From Nocardia vermiculata NBRC 100427 (lineage in GTDB: Bacteria; Actinomycetota; Actinomycetes; Mycobacteriales; Mycobacteriaceae): a DNA stretch of 64,000 bases. Location of the stretch: positions 1 to 64,000 of the forward strand of contig NZ_BDCA01000023.1 of NCBI RefSeq assembly GCF_001613265.1. Reading direction: 5' to 3'. The notes under the pieces were generated by a model. It was given only the letters and a program-made list of their open reading frames with translations, was not told where the DNA came from and made no database searches. Below, piece after piece: positions 34,915 to 43,292 of the stretch. Made by a program: the position numbers and the translations under genes. Every line of letters starts with the position of its first letter. Positions within the stretch are counted from its first letter, which is position 1.

Positions 34915-35952
34915 GTGACAACTCGATACGACGCACTCGTCATCGGTGGCGGCCAATCCGGGCTCGCCGCCGCCCATCACCTGACGCGGCGCGGACACAC
35001 GGTCGCTGTGCTCGAAGCCGGCCACGAGGCAGTGGGGTCGTGGCCGCGCTACTACGACAGTCTCACCCTGTTTTCCCCCGCTCGCTACAGCGGACTGCCC
35101 GGCATCAGCTTCGGCGGCGACCCGGACCGGTACCCGCACCGCGACGAAGTCGTCGACTACCTGCGCCGCTACGCCACCCGCCTGGACGCCGACGTGCTGT
35201 GCGGGCGGCGTGTGGATACCGTCACCCATGACGGGGAAGCGTTCACCGCGCACACCGCCACCGGTGAGACCTTCACCGCGCCACGACTGGTCGCAACCAC
35301 CGGTTCGTTCGACAACCCACACCTTCCGCCGCTGCCGGGCGCCGACGGATTCTCGGGGAAACTGCTACACGCCGGCGACTACCGGTCACCCGGCGAGTTC
35401 GCCGACCAGCACGTGATCGTAGTCGGGGCGGGCAATTCCGCGGTCCAGATCGCCACCGAACTCGCCACGACCGCCTACGTCACCCTGGCTACACGAGCAC
35501 CGGTGAGGTTCCTCGCCCAACGCCCGGGCGGGCGCGACGTGCACTTCTGGTTCCAGGCGTCCGGGTTCGACCGACTCCCGATCGGCGCCTACCTGAACAC
35601 ACCGCCGACGCAGCCGGTCCTCGACACCGGCCGCTACCGCGCCGCGATCGCCGCCGGTCGTCCCGAGACCGCACTCATGTTCACCCGGCTGGACGGCGAC
35701 AGTGCGGTGTGGCCCGACGGCACCCGCACTCGCGTGGACGCGATCATCGCCGCGACCGGCTACCGTCCGCACCTGCCCTACCTCACCGGCCTGCACGCGC
35801 TCACCGACTCCGGCCTGCCGCGTCATCGGCGGGGTGTGTCCACTACGCTGCCCGGACTCGGCTATCTGGGTTTGGAGTGGCAGCGCACCCCGGCATCGAA
35901 CTCGCTGCGCGGGGTGGGCCGCGACGCGAACTGGCTGGCCCGCCGCCTCTAA
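34915..35952 (+). CDS. Flavin-dependent monooxygenase, ArsO-like
   Basis: A 345-residue FAD- and NADPH-binding protein with VIGGGQSGLAAAHHL at the N-terminus and the second nucleotide site VVGAGNSAVQIA near residue 165, plus ATGYRPHLPYL before the C-terminus. It belongs to the group often found in ars operons (ArsO) but close relatives act in other pathways. A role in arsenite or organoarsenical detoxification is inferred from context. The GTG start at 34915 has only a weak upstream GAAAG. A 69-bp gap separates it from the cadI-like gene on the same strand. Confidence 0.8.
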   Translation: MTTRYDALVIGGGQSGLAAAHHLTRRGHTVAVLEAGHEAVGSWPRYYDSLTLFSPARYSGLPGISFGGDPDRYPHRDEVVDYLRRYATRLDADVLCGRRVDTVTHDGEAFTAHTATGETFTAPRLVATTGSFDNPHLPPLPGADGFSGKLLHAGDYRSPGEFADQHVIVVGAGNSAVQIATELATTAYVTLATRAPVRFLAQRPGGRDVHFWFQASGFDRLPIGAYLNTPPTQPVLDTGRYRAAIAAGRPETALMFTRLDGDSAVWPDGTRTRVDAIIAATGYRPHLPYLTGLHALTDSGLPRHRRGVSTTLPGLGYLGLEWQRTPASNSLRGVGRDANWLARRL

Positions 35953-36003
35953 GTGACGGGGTGAGTGAGTTCACCGGTTATTCGCTTGCCCCACGGTATC
36001 GAC

Positions 36004-36019
36004 ATCAATCAATATCGAT
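36004..36019 (+). promoter_or_regulatory. Candidate ArsR operator of the second ars unit
   Basis: ATCAA-TCAATA-TCGAT, differing by one base from the ATCAA-N6-TTGAT pattern of actinobacterial ArsR/SmtB sites, lies two bases before the start of the second arsR. It differs from the operator at 34245, so the two ArsR proteins probably have separate targets. Confidence 0.6.
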
Positions 36020-36021
36020 GC

Positions 36022-36393
36022 ATGTCTAAACCACAGGTGCCGGTGACCGTGCCGGTCGGCTGCGACCCCACCCCGACAGTGGGGCGTGCACTGACCGGCG
36101 CGGAAGCCACCGACTTGGCGGTGATGTTCAAAGCCCTCGCCGACCCCGTCAGGTTGCGCGTGCTGTCGGCCATCGCCGCCCGCGCCGGCGGCGAAGCCTG
36201 CGTATGTGACGTCTCCGACGGACTCGATGTCACCCAACCGACCATTTCTCACCACCTCAAGGTGCTGCGCGAGGCCGGCCTGGTGACCAGCGAGCGCCGC
36301 GCGTCCTGGGTCTACTACCGCGTCGTCCCGGAGGCTCTGCAACAACTGTCACTCGTGCTCGGCCGCCAAGCCGGATTGGAGGTGGTCTCGTGA
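36022..36393 (+). CDS. arsR: ArsR-family repressor 2
   Basis: A 123-residue winged-helix repressor with MFKALADPVRLRVLSAIA, the metal-binding helix sequence EACVCDVSD and the recognition helix VTQPTISHHLKVLREAGL. It closely recalls M. tuberculosis Rv2642. It is not a duplicate of the first ArsR: the cysteine positions and the operator differ. The stop overlaps the acr3 GTG (GTGA), so regulator, pump and reductase are one coupled unit. Confidence 0.92.
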   Translation: MSKPQVPVTVPVGCDPTPTVGRALTGAEATDLAVMFKALADPVRLRVLSAIAARAGGEACVCDVSDGLDVTQPTISHHLKVLREAGLVTSERRASWVYYRVVPEALQQLSLVLGRQAGLEVVS

Positions 36394-37487
36394 CAACGAC
36401 GCAACACACCGATCCCCCTGCGGTGGTCGGCAAACTATCGACACTGGACCGGTTCCTGCCGGTCTGGATCGGTGTCGCCATGGCCGCCGGTCTACTGCTC
36501 GGACGCCTGATCCCCGGCCTCGGTGACAGCCTGTCCGCGGTCGAGGTCGACGGGATCAGTCTGCCGATCGCGATTGGGCTGCTGGTCATGATGTACCCGG
36601 TACTGGCCAAGGTCCGCTACGACCGCCTCGACACAGTCACCGGCGACCGCCGACTACTCGTCGGTTCCCTGGTCCTGAACTGGGTGGTCGGGCCCGCGCT
36701 GATGTTCGCCCTCGCGTGGCTGTTGCTGCCGGATCTGCCCGAGTACCGGACCGGGCTGATCATCGTCGGATTGGCTAGATGCATTGCCATGGTGATCATC
36801 TGGAACGACCTCGCCTGCGGCGACCGCGAAGCCGCCGCCGTCCTGGTCGCCTTGAACTCGATCTTCCAGGTCGTCATGTTCGCCGTGCTCGGCTGGTTCT
36901 ATCTCTCGGTCCTGCCCGGATGGCTCGGCCTGGAACAGACCACCATCGATACCTCGCCGTGGCAGATCGCGAAATCGGTACTGATCTTCCTCGGCATCCC
37001 CCTCGTCGCCGGATTCCTCACCCGCCGTCTCGGTGAGAAATTCCGGGGCCGGGAGTGGTACGAGTCGAAGCTGATCCCCCGGATCGGCCCCTGTGCCCTG
37101 TACGGGTTGCTGTTCACGATCGTCATCCTGTTCGCCCTGCAAGGCGACCGGATCACCTCCCAACCCTGGGATGTCGTCAGAATAGCGATCCCCCTGCTCG
37201 CCTATTTCGCAATCATGTGGGGCGGCGGCTACCTCTACGGACGCATGGCCGGCCTCGGCTACCAGCGCACCACCACTCTGGCGTTCACCGCCGCAGGCAA
37301 CAACTTCGAACTCGCCATCGCCGTCGCGATCGCCACCTACGGCGCCACCTCCGGGCAAGCGCTGGCCGGAGTCGTCGGACCACTCATCGAAGTCCCCGTC
37401 CTCGTCGGCCTCGTCTACGTCTCCCTCGCACTACGCAACCGTTTCCCCCACACCACAACCGGCACTTCAACGGAGGTAACTCGATGA
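36390..37487 (+). CDS. acr3: Arsenite efflux transporter, ACR3 family
   Basis: A 365-residue transporter with ten helices that expels arsenite driven by the proton gradient. The conserved cysteine region of helix four is GLARCIAMVIIWNDLACGD, and helix nine carries TAAGNNFELAIAVAIATYG with the conserved Glu. In M. tuberculosis ACR3 is fused to ArsC; here the genes are separate but overlap by four bases (ATGA). GTG start. Confidence 0.95.
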   Translation: MTTTQHTDPPAVVGKLSTLDRFLPVWIGVAMAAGLLLGRLIPGLGDSLSAVEVDGISLPIAIGLLVMMYPVLAKVRYDRLDTVTGDRRLLVGSLVLNWVVGPALMFALAWLLLPDLPEYRTGLIIVGLARCIAMVIIWNDLACGDREAAAVLVALNSIFQVVMFAVLGWFYLSVLPGWLGLEQTTIDTSPWQIAKSVLIFLGIPLVAGFLTRRLGEKFRGREWYESKLIPRIGPCALYGLLFTIVILFALQGDRITSQPWDVVRIAIPLLAYFAIMWGGGYLYGRMAGLGYQRTTTLAFTAAGNNFELAIAVAIATYGATSGQALAGVVGPLIEVPVLVGLVYVSLALRNRFPHTTTGTSTEVTR

Positions 37488-37894
37488 CCGCAACACCGTC
37501 GGTCCTGTTCGTGTGCGTCCACAACGCCGGACGCTCCCAAATGGCCCAAGGGTTCCTCGCCCACCTCACCGGCAACCGCATCGAGGTCCGCTCCGCCGGA
37601 ACCGAACCCGGCGACCGGATCAACCCCGCCGCAGTTGAGGCCATGGCCGAGGTCGGTATCGATATCACCGCCCAGACTCCGAAGATTCTTACCCCCGATA
37701 CCGTCCAGACCAGCGACGTCGTCATCACGATGGGATGCGGCGACACCTGCCCCTACTTCCCCGGCGTCGACTACCGCGACTGGAAACTCGACGACCCCGC
37801 AGGCAAAGGCGTCGAGAGTGTCCGACCCATTCGCGACGAAATCCGCAGGCGCGTCGAAATCCTCATTGCAGAACTACTGCTACAGCGAACGTGA
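37484..37894 (+). CDS. arsC: Arsenate reductase, low-molecular-weight phosphatase type
   Basis: A 136-residue reductase that converts arsenate to arsenite for ACR3. The phosphatase-type P-loop CVHNAGRS starts at nucleophile Cys11, and GCGDTCPYFPG contributes Cys85 and Cys89. Three cysteines point to a thioredoxin-type intramolecular cascade, whereas mycothiol-dependent enzymes need only the first; the reductant cannot be decided by sequence alone. GGAGGT lies upstream inside acr3. It ends the ars block. Confidence 0.93.
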   Translation: MTATPSVLFVCVHNAGRSQMAQGFLAHLTGNRIEVRSAGTEPGDRINPAAVEAMAEVGIDITAQTPKILTPDTVQTSDVVITMGCGDTCPYFPGVDYRDWKLDDPAGKGVESVRPIRDEIRRRVEILIAELLLQRT

Positions 37895-38126
37895 ATTCGA
37901 GGGGTACCCCTTCGCAGTAGCCAACGGGCTTCTTGACCTGGTGTAGTAGCGAGCGCCCATCGATTACTGTGCGCGCCGGACCATCGAGTCCGTCGGAGTG
38001 ATCAGCACTTCCGACACAGCCGAAGTCGTCGCTCTAGAATCGGTCGGCCAATTCGCGGCCACGGGCAGTGATGTCGTTCGTTATCGGTGACAGATGCTCA
38101 CCTCTTAGCCGGAAAGGAGATTGCCG

Positions 38127-38393
38127 ATGACCAGCATGTCTGCCAGTGAGGCTCGTGCCAGCTTGTATCCACTCATCGAGCAGGTCAACGACGATGCCAT
38201 CGCCGTCCACATCACCAGCCGCAAGGGCAACGCTGTACTGATCTCCGAAGACGAATACAACTCTCTTCGCGAGACGCTGTATCTGATGCGCTCCCCAGCC
38301 AACGCCGCACGTCTCACTCGAGGAATCGCACAGCTCGAGGCAGGCGAGTCCGTCGAGGTGGACTTGGAAGGGCTCACGAAAGAACTCGGGTGA
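38127..38393 (+). CDS. yefM: YefM-type (Phd family) antitoxin
   Basis: An 88-residue antitoxin with the Phd/YefM fold signature MTSMSASEARASLYPLIEQV, HITSRKGNAVLISEDEYNSL and an acidic C-terminal helix (GESVEVDLEGLTKEL) that should cover the toxin. ATG 38127 is six bases after AAAGGAGA. It overlaps yoeB by GTGA. The 230-bp upstream gap holds its promoter region and no clear gene. Confidence 0.92.
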   Translation: MTSMSASEARASLYPLIEQVNDDAIAVHITSRKGNAVLISEDEYNSLRETLYLMRSPANAARLTRGIAQLEAGESVEVDLEGLTKELG

Positions 38394-38644
38394 AGATCAC
38401 CTTCGCCAAAGCCGCCTTCGAGGATTTCGAACATTGGATCGCTACCGATCGGAAGATCGCGCTGCGAATCACCCGTCTTATCAACGACATCGATCGCAAC
38501 CCGTTCGACGGGCTCGGCAAGCCCGAGCCGCTGAAGGGCGACAAGTCCGGATACTGGTCACGCCGAATCAACGACGAACACCGCCTGGTCTATGCGGTCC
38601 CCGGAAACAGCATCCTGATCGCACAGGCTCAGTATCACTACTAG
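38390..38644 (+). CDS. yoeB: YoeB-type ribosome-dependent mRNA endonuclease toxin
   Basis: An 84-residue RelE-superfamily toxin. The conserved Txe/YoeB elements are ITRLINDIDRNPFDGLGKPE, PLKGDKSGYWSRRINDEHRL and the C-terminal AQAQYHY with the catalytic His and Tyr. YoeB cuts mRNA on the ribosome, and YefM neutralises it. This second toxin-antitoxin pair closes the ars block on the opposite side from vapBC. Confidence 0.93.
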   Translation: MKITFAKAAFEDFEHWIATDRKIALRITRLINDIDRNPFDGLGKPEPLKGDKSGYWSRRINDEHRLVYAVPGNSILIAQAQYHY

Positions 38645-38729
38645 GCCGCGATCGGCGGCGGCACTCCACCAGGTCCTGCTCACGGTACGCTGACCAGGCA
38701 GGTTTCACACACTCACAGGGGAGTTGATC

Positions 38730-38867
38730 ATGGATTCAGGTTCTGCGGGTGCGCTCGAAGGGATTCGGCAGGGGTATCTCAACGGCGACCCGGTAGCTAC
38801 CGCGCTGTTCATTCCGCTGTTCTTCATCGCGGGTGCGTTCGCTCTGATCACCGGGCAGCCTTTCTAG
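38730..38867 (+). CDS. 45-residue single-helix membrane protein
   Basis: A short frame with GGGGAG six bases before its ATG. The first 22 residues are polar (MDSGSAGALEGIRQGYLNGD), the next 20 form one membrane helix (ALFIPLFFIAGAFALITG) and the protein ends QPF. No family is recognised. The composition, clean ribosome site and the stop directly after the helix argue for a real gene rather than noise. It lies just upstream of tRNA-Glu. Confidence 0.6.
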   Translation: MDSGSAGALEGIRQGYLNGDPVATALFIPLFFIAGAFALITGQPF

Positions 38868-38975
38868 TTCCGGGAGCTACAGACTTCCACTCCAACCCTG
38901 TGAGCACCGGATTTGGCGCCCACTGGCCCGGCAGCTAAGCTATTCGAGCTCCGGGTTTTCGGAGTGGAAAGTCCT

Positions 38976-39048
38976 GGCCCCGTCGTCTAGCGGCCTAGGA
39001 CGCCGCCCTCTCAAGGCGGTAGCGCGGGTTCAAATCCCGTCGGGGCTA
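38976..39048 (+). tRNA. tRNA-Glu (anticodon CUC)
   Basis: A full cloverleaf of 73 nt before CCA. The acceptor arms are GGCCCCG and CGGGGCT with discriminator A (39048); the anticodon stem CCGCC/GGCGG encloses the loop CTCTCAA with anticodon CTC at 39010-39012; the T arm contains GGGTTCAAATCCC. The CCA end is not encoded. Confidence 0.97.
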
Positions 39049-39058
39049 CACATGTGAT

Positions 39059-39090
39059 GATGCCCGTTCCACCTAGGTGGAACGGGCATC
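39059..39090 (+). terminator. 32-base perfect palindrome, probable tRNA terminator
   Basis: Sixteen bases (gatgcccgttccacct) are followed directly by their exact reverse complement, ten bases beyond the tRNA. There is no T-tract. It lies between the tRNA and the convergent glycosyltransferase gene and may stop both transcripts. Confidence 0.75.
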
Positions 39091-39104
39091 GTCGTCTCTC
39101 GGGG

Positions 39105-41069
39105 TCACGCTGTGGTGGTCAGGTCGTAAACCGTAACGCCATCGACCTGCTCACCGGTGAAGTTCTGTTCGACCCATCGGGTGATCGCCGCAGCGGTCGT
39201 GTCCTGCGAAGTTCCGCCAGGTCCTTTGTCGCCGCCGGCGATGAAGTAGTGGATGTCGCCTGCCGCCACGTACTCGCGGAACTGGTCCAGGGTCGGATAG
39301 GGGTCGGTACCGTTGAATCCGCCGACCGCCATCACCGGTAGCTCGGTGGCGAGCTGATAACCGGCGGCACGGTTGGAGCTCACGGTGGCCGCGGTCCAGC
39401 GGTAGGCGTGGGCGTCGCCCAGCAGCAGTGCGGTCATCTCGTCACTCGGCGCGCTGGCCTTCATGAAGTTGCCGCCGGGAGCGTCGCGGCCGCCCGGGCC
39501 AGTACCGTCCGGCGCCGGACCACCGCCGCCGGTTCCCCGGCCCGCGCCGCCGACAGCTCCCGGTCCGAACGGTCCGCCCGGTGGGTGCATTCCGTGACCG
39601 AACGACATCGGCATTCGGGGCCCGGCATTCGGAATTGCTCCCGACTGCGCGGAATCCAGGGTGTAGGCGGTGTAGGCAACCGGTCCCGCGAGCGCGATCG
39701 CACCGGCCGCGACCGCGATTGTCAGTGCGACGCGGCGCGGTGCCGGAATCAGCAACGCGAGCGCGACCGCGACCCCGCCGACGAGAACCAGCCAACGCAG
39801 CCAGGGCACGAAATCGAGGCTGCGCGACAAGAGAATCCACGCGGTTGCCGTGGTTGCTGCCAGGGCAACCGCCGCGACGAGCCGGACCCACAATCGTTCG
39901 CGCTGCTTCCACAGCACGACCGCACCCGCACCGACCAGCGCGGCAATCGCCGGTGCGAGCGCGACCGTGTAGTACTGATGGAAGATGCCTTTCATATAGC
40001 TGAAGACGAGCCCCGTCACCAGCAACCACCCACCCCACATCACGAACGCGGCGCGCCGTGCATCGGTCCGGGTTGCCCTGCCGCACAGCACTGTTCCGGC
40101 GACGAGCAGGATCAATGCGGCGGGAATCAACCAGGCGATCTGACCGCCCTGCGCTGGATCGAACATCCGCCCGATGCCGGATCGACCCCACATACTCGCG
40201 GTATCCGGGCCCCGTCCGGGGGTAACGCTTCCGACCTCGTCACCGTTGAGCCGGCCCAGACCGTTGTACCCGAGGGTCAGCTCGATGATCGAATTGCGGG
40301 TCGAGCCACCGAAATAGGGCCTCGAATCCGGGGCCCACAATTCGGCGATCAGAATCCACCAGCCGGCGCCCGCGATCATCGCGACGGCCGCGGCGAACAA
40401 ATGCGCGACCCGCTTCCCGAGCCGTGGCGGACCGGCCAGCAGGTAGGTGGCGGCCAGCGGCGGAACCACCAGCAGCACCTGCAGTTGCTTGGTGAGGAAA
40501 CCGAACCCGATGAACGTTCCACACAGGATCAGCCACCGCAGGCGTCCGTCTTCGTTTGCCCGAGTCATCGCCCAGCAGGCGGCGACCATCAATAGCACCA
40601 GTAGCGCATCCGGATTGTTGAACCGGAACATCAAGGCGGCCACGGGGGTTACCGCCAGCACCGCACCAGCGAGCAGACCTGCCACCGGCCCGAACGGACG
40701 CCGCACGGTCGCCCACAGCAGGGCGACTGCAGCCACCCCCATGAGCACCTGTGGAACCAGCAGACTCCAACTGGACAGCCCGAAGGCTCGGACCGCGATG
40801 TCCATCGACCACAGGGCGGCGGGAGTCTTGTCCACGGTGATCGCGTTGGAGGCATCCGAGGAACCGAAGAGGAACGCCTTCCACGACACCGAACCGGCTT
40901 GGGCCGCAGCGGAATAGAAGGCGTTCGCCCACCCGTTGGCACTGAGATTCCACAAATAGGCGGCGGCCGTGCCGAGTAGCAGCACGGCCAGTGCGGGATA
41001 CTCCCAGTTCCGACGCCGCGCCGGAATATCGTCCGATGCGGCGGTGGGTCGCTCCAGTGTGGTGGTCAT
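39105..41069 (-). CDS. GT39/ArnT-type membrane glycosyltransferase
   Basis: A 654-residue GT-C enzyme using polyprenyl-phosphate sugars. About eleven helices carry the family pattern: YSAAAQAGSVSWKAFLFGSS in the first outer loop, VDKTPAALWSMDIAVRAFG and FRFNNPDALLVLLMVAACW. The external C-terminal region contains a flexible Gly/Pro-rich stretch (about 497-540, with GGAGRGTGGGGPAPDG) before a soluble domain with FNGTDPYPTLDQF. It is coupled to the GT2-GtrA gene upstream, whose stop overlaps its ATG, suggesting that the GT2 makes the lipid-linked sugar that this enzyme transfers to a cell-wall acceptor. Confidence 0.88.
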   Translation of the reverse strand: MTTTLERPTAASDDIPARRRNWEYPALAVLLLGTAAAYLWNLSANGWANAFYSAAAQAGSVSWKAFLFGSSDASNAITVDKTPAALWSMDIAVRAFGLSSWSLLVPQVLMGVAAVALLWATVRRPFGPVAGLLAGAVLAVTPVAALMFRFNNPDALLVLLMVAACWAMTRANEDGRLRWLILCGTFIGFGFLTKQLQVLLVVPPLAATYLLAGPPRLGKRVAHLFAAAVAMIAGAGWWILIAELWAPDSRPYFGGSTRNSIIELTLGYNGLGRLNGDEVGSVTPGRGPDTASMWGRSGIGRMFDPAQGGQIAWLIPAALILLVAGTVLCGRATRTDARRAAFVMWGGWLLVTGLVFSYMKGIFHQYYTVALAPAIAALVGAGAVVLWKQRERLWVRLVAAVALAATTATAWILLSRSLDFVPWLRWLVLVGGVAVALALLIPAPRRVALTIAVAAGAIALAGPVAYTAYTLDSAQSGAIPNAGPRMPMSFGHGMHPPGGPFGPGAVGGAGRGTGGGGPAPDGTGPGGRDAPGGNFMKASAPSDEMTALLLGDAHAYRWTAATVSSNRAAGYQLATELPVMAVGGFNGTDPYPTLDQFREYVAAGDIHYFIAGGDKGPGGTSQDTTAAAITRWVEQNFTGEQVDGVTVYDLTTTA

Positions 41070-42316
41070 CTGGTCTCCGCTTCGCCGGGAACGGTGCCGG
41101 AAACCGCATTACGAAATACCCACCGCAACCCCACGAACCGGCACAGCGTCGCCACCAGATTCGCGACGACGAGCACGAACAACTCGACATGCAACGACGT
41201 GTCCGGAGCCCACCGGTGCAGCGCGAACAGTGAGCCGCTGGTGAGCACCCAGGCGCAGCAGAAAATCAGCAGCCCCTGGAAATGGTGCGAAACCACGCTG
41301 CTCGAACCGCGCACGCCGAAGGTGAACGCGCGGTTGGCCGCGGTATTGGCGACGGCAGTGATCAGCAATGCCGCGAAGTTCGCCGGCTGGGCGCCGATCA
41401 CGGTCTGCAGCAGCAGGTATATCAGCAGGTAGGCCACCGTCGATGCCGCACCGATGATCCCGAACCGCACCAGCTGGCCGACCATCCCCAGTGGAACGCC
41501 GTCCACGAGCGGTTCCCGGCCGATCGCGGCCCGCAACTGATTGATCGGCAGCGTCCCGGTGGTCAGCCCGCGCCCCACGCGCCATACCCCGAGCAGATCC
41601 TTGCGCGCGGTATCGACGATATCGACACGACTGTCCGGATCGTCGATCCAGTCGACCGGCACCTCGTGGATCCGCAGCCCGGCCCGTTCGGCGAGTACCA
41701 GCAGTTCGGTGTCGAAGAACCATTCGCCATCCTCGACCAGCGGCAGTACCTGTCGCGCCACTTCGGTGCGCATCGCCTTGAATCCGCATTGCGCATCGGA
41801 GAAGTGTGCCTGCAGCGACGCCCGCAGGATCAGGTTGTAGCAGCGCGAAATGAACTCGCGTTTCGGCCCGCGAACCACCCGCGACGATTTGGCCAGCCGG
41901 GTACCGATCGCCAGATCCGAGTGGCCCGAGACCAACGGCGCCACCAACGGCAGCAGCGCGTTGAGGTCGGTCGACAGGTCGACATCCATATAGGCGACGA
42001 CCTCGGCGGCGGAGTCCGCCCACACCGCCCGCAGCGCACGACCTCGGCCCTTGCGGTCCAGGTGCATCACCTCGACCTCAGGCAACTCGTCGGCGAGCGC
42101 GCGTGCGATAGCCAGCGTGGAATCGGTGGACGCGTTGTCGGCCACCGTGATTCGCGTCGAGAACGGGAATCCTGTGCCCAGGAAAGCATGGAGGCGGCGC
42201 ACACAGTCGGCCAGATCGCGTTCCTCGTTGTACACCGGAACAACGATCTCGAGCACGGGGGTGCGTATCGATTCGGGGGCGGTGGCCGCCTGAACTGCCG
42301 TAGCTGGCTCGGACAT
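41066..42316 (-). CDS. GT2 glycosyltransferase fused to a GtrA-like flippase domain
   Basis: A 416-residue two-domain protein. The first 260 residues are a GT2 polyprenyl-phosphate sugar synthase (LEIVVPVYNEERDLADCVRR, the DVD metal motif in VAYMDVDLSTDLNALL, and GEWFFDTELLVLAERAGL). The last 140 residues are a four-helix GtrA domain (QLVRFGIIGAASTVAYLLIY, FVGLRWVFRN), which is thought to move lipid-linked sugars across the membrane. MSEPAT at 42316 is chosen as start; the longer frame overlaps the divergent xthA promoter. It is first in a two-gene operon with the GT39 enzyme. Confidence 0.9.
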   Translation of the reverse strand: MSEPATAVQAATAPESIRTPVLEIVVPVYNEERDLADCVRRLHAFLGTGFPFSTRITVADNASTDSTLAIARALADELPEVEVMHLDRKGRGRALRAVWADSAAEVVAYMDVDLSTDLNALLPLVAPLVSGHSDLAIGTRLAKSSRVVRGPKREFISRCYNLILRASLQAHFSDAQCGFKAMRTEVARQVLPLVEDGEWFFDTELLVLAERAGLRIHEVPVDWIDDPDSRVDIVDTARKDLLGVWRVGRGLTTGTLPINQLRAAIGREPLVDGVPLGMVGQLVRFGIIGAASTVAYLLIYLLLQTVIGAQPANFAALLITAVANTAANRAFTFGVRGSSSVVSHHFQGLLIFCCAWVLTSGSLFALHRWAPDTSLHVELFVLVVANLVATLCRFVGLRWVFRNAVSGTVPGEAETR

Positions 42317-42431
42317 GAGCCCACTGTCGGATCCTTGGCTTGGGTACCGCTGCGCCCCGGCTGTGAGCTTGCTGGGAGGAGGCACCACCTGCCGGGGATT
42401 CGCCCCGGCTGCACGGCTAGTCTCCGGTGAC

Positions 42432-43244
42432 ATGAGGCTGGCCACGTGGAATGTGAACTCGATCCGGACGCGAGTGGATCGGGTGCTGTCATGGCTGGAC
42501 CGGGCCGATATCGACGTCCTGGCGATCCAGGAGACCAAATGCCGGGACGAGCAGTTCCCGGCCGAAAAGTTCGAGGCCGCCGGCTACGAGATCGTGCACA
42601 CCGGATTCAGCCAGTGGAACGGGGTCGCGATCGCCTCGCGGATCGGGATCGACGAGGTCGAGGTCGGTTTTCCGGGCCAGCCCGGATTCGACAAGGAAGC
42701 CGATACCGCACTGCTGAGCGCGCCGGTGGTGGAGGCGCGCGCGATCGGCGCGACCTGCGGCGGGGTGCGGGTGTGGAGCCTGTACGTCCCCAACGGCCGT
42801 TCGCTCACCGATCCGCACTACACCTACAAGCTGGACTGGCTTGCCGCACTGCGTGATTGCGGCGCGGCCCGGTTGCGGGAGGACCCGTCCGCACAGATCG
42901 CCCTGTGCGGTGACTGGAATGTCGCGCCCACCGACGACGATGTGTGGTCACCGGAGTTCTTCGAGAACAAGACCCACGTCTCCGCACCCGAACGTGCGGC
43001 CTTCCAGGCGGTGGTGGACGCCGGATTCACCGATGTGATGCGACCGTTCGCACCGGGGCCCGGCGTGTACACCTACTGGGACTACACCCAGCTGCGCTTC
43101 CCACGTAAGGAGGGAATGCGGATCGATTTCGTGCTCGCCTCCCCGGCCCTGGCCGCGCGGGCCACCGACGCCGGAGTGGATCGCGAGGAACGCAAGGGCA
43201 AGGGTGCTTCCGACCACGCGCCCGTGGTCGTGGAGTTCGGCTGA
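42432..43244 (+). CDS. xthA: Exodeoxyribonuclease III
   Basis: Base-excision repair enzyme with AP endonuclease and 3'-exonuclease activity. The 270-residue protein has MRLATWNVNSIRTRV, the metal-binding IQETKCRDEQFP, GDWNVAPTDDDVW, RIDFVLAS and the final GASDHAPVVVEF with the catalytic Asp-His. The start lacks a ribosome site; TAGTCT at 42418-42423 suggests an almost leaderless transcript. In M. tuberculosis xthA follows the GNAT gene directly, so the 9.4 kb before it here are extra. Confidence 0.95.
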   Translation: MRLATWNVNSIRTRVDRVLSWLDRADIDVLAIQETKCRDEQFPAEKFEAAGYEIVHTGFSQWNGVAIASRIGIDEVEVGFPGQPGFDKEADTALLSAPVVEARAIGATCGGVRVWSLYVPNGRSLTDPHYTYKLDWLAALRDCGAARLREDPSAQIALCGDWNVAPTDDDVWSPEFFENKTHVSAPERAAFQAVVDAGFTDVMRPFAPGPGVYTYWDYTQLRFPRKEGMRIDFVLASPALAARATDAGVDREERKGKGASDHAPVVVEFG

Positions 43245-43292
43245 GGGCTACCTCGGGTTCGGCGACTGCTGCGGGTCGCGTCGATGCGTCGC

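Noticed and set aside
37960..38095. A short in-frame stretch (TIESVGVISTSDTAEVVALE) between arsC and yefM that looks protein-like
   Set aside because: It has no start or ribosome site and no family match I recognise; it may be a relic but cannot be supported.
38976..39048. tRNA-Glu as an integration site for a prophage or integrative element
   Set aside because: I saw no integrase gene and no second copy of the tRNA 3' end in the window.
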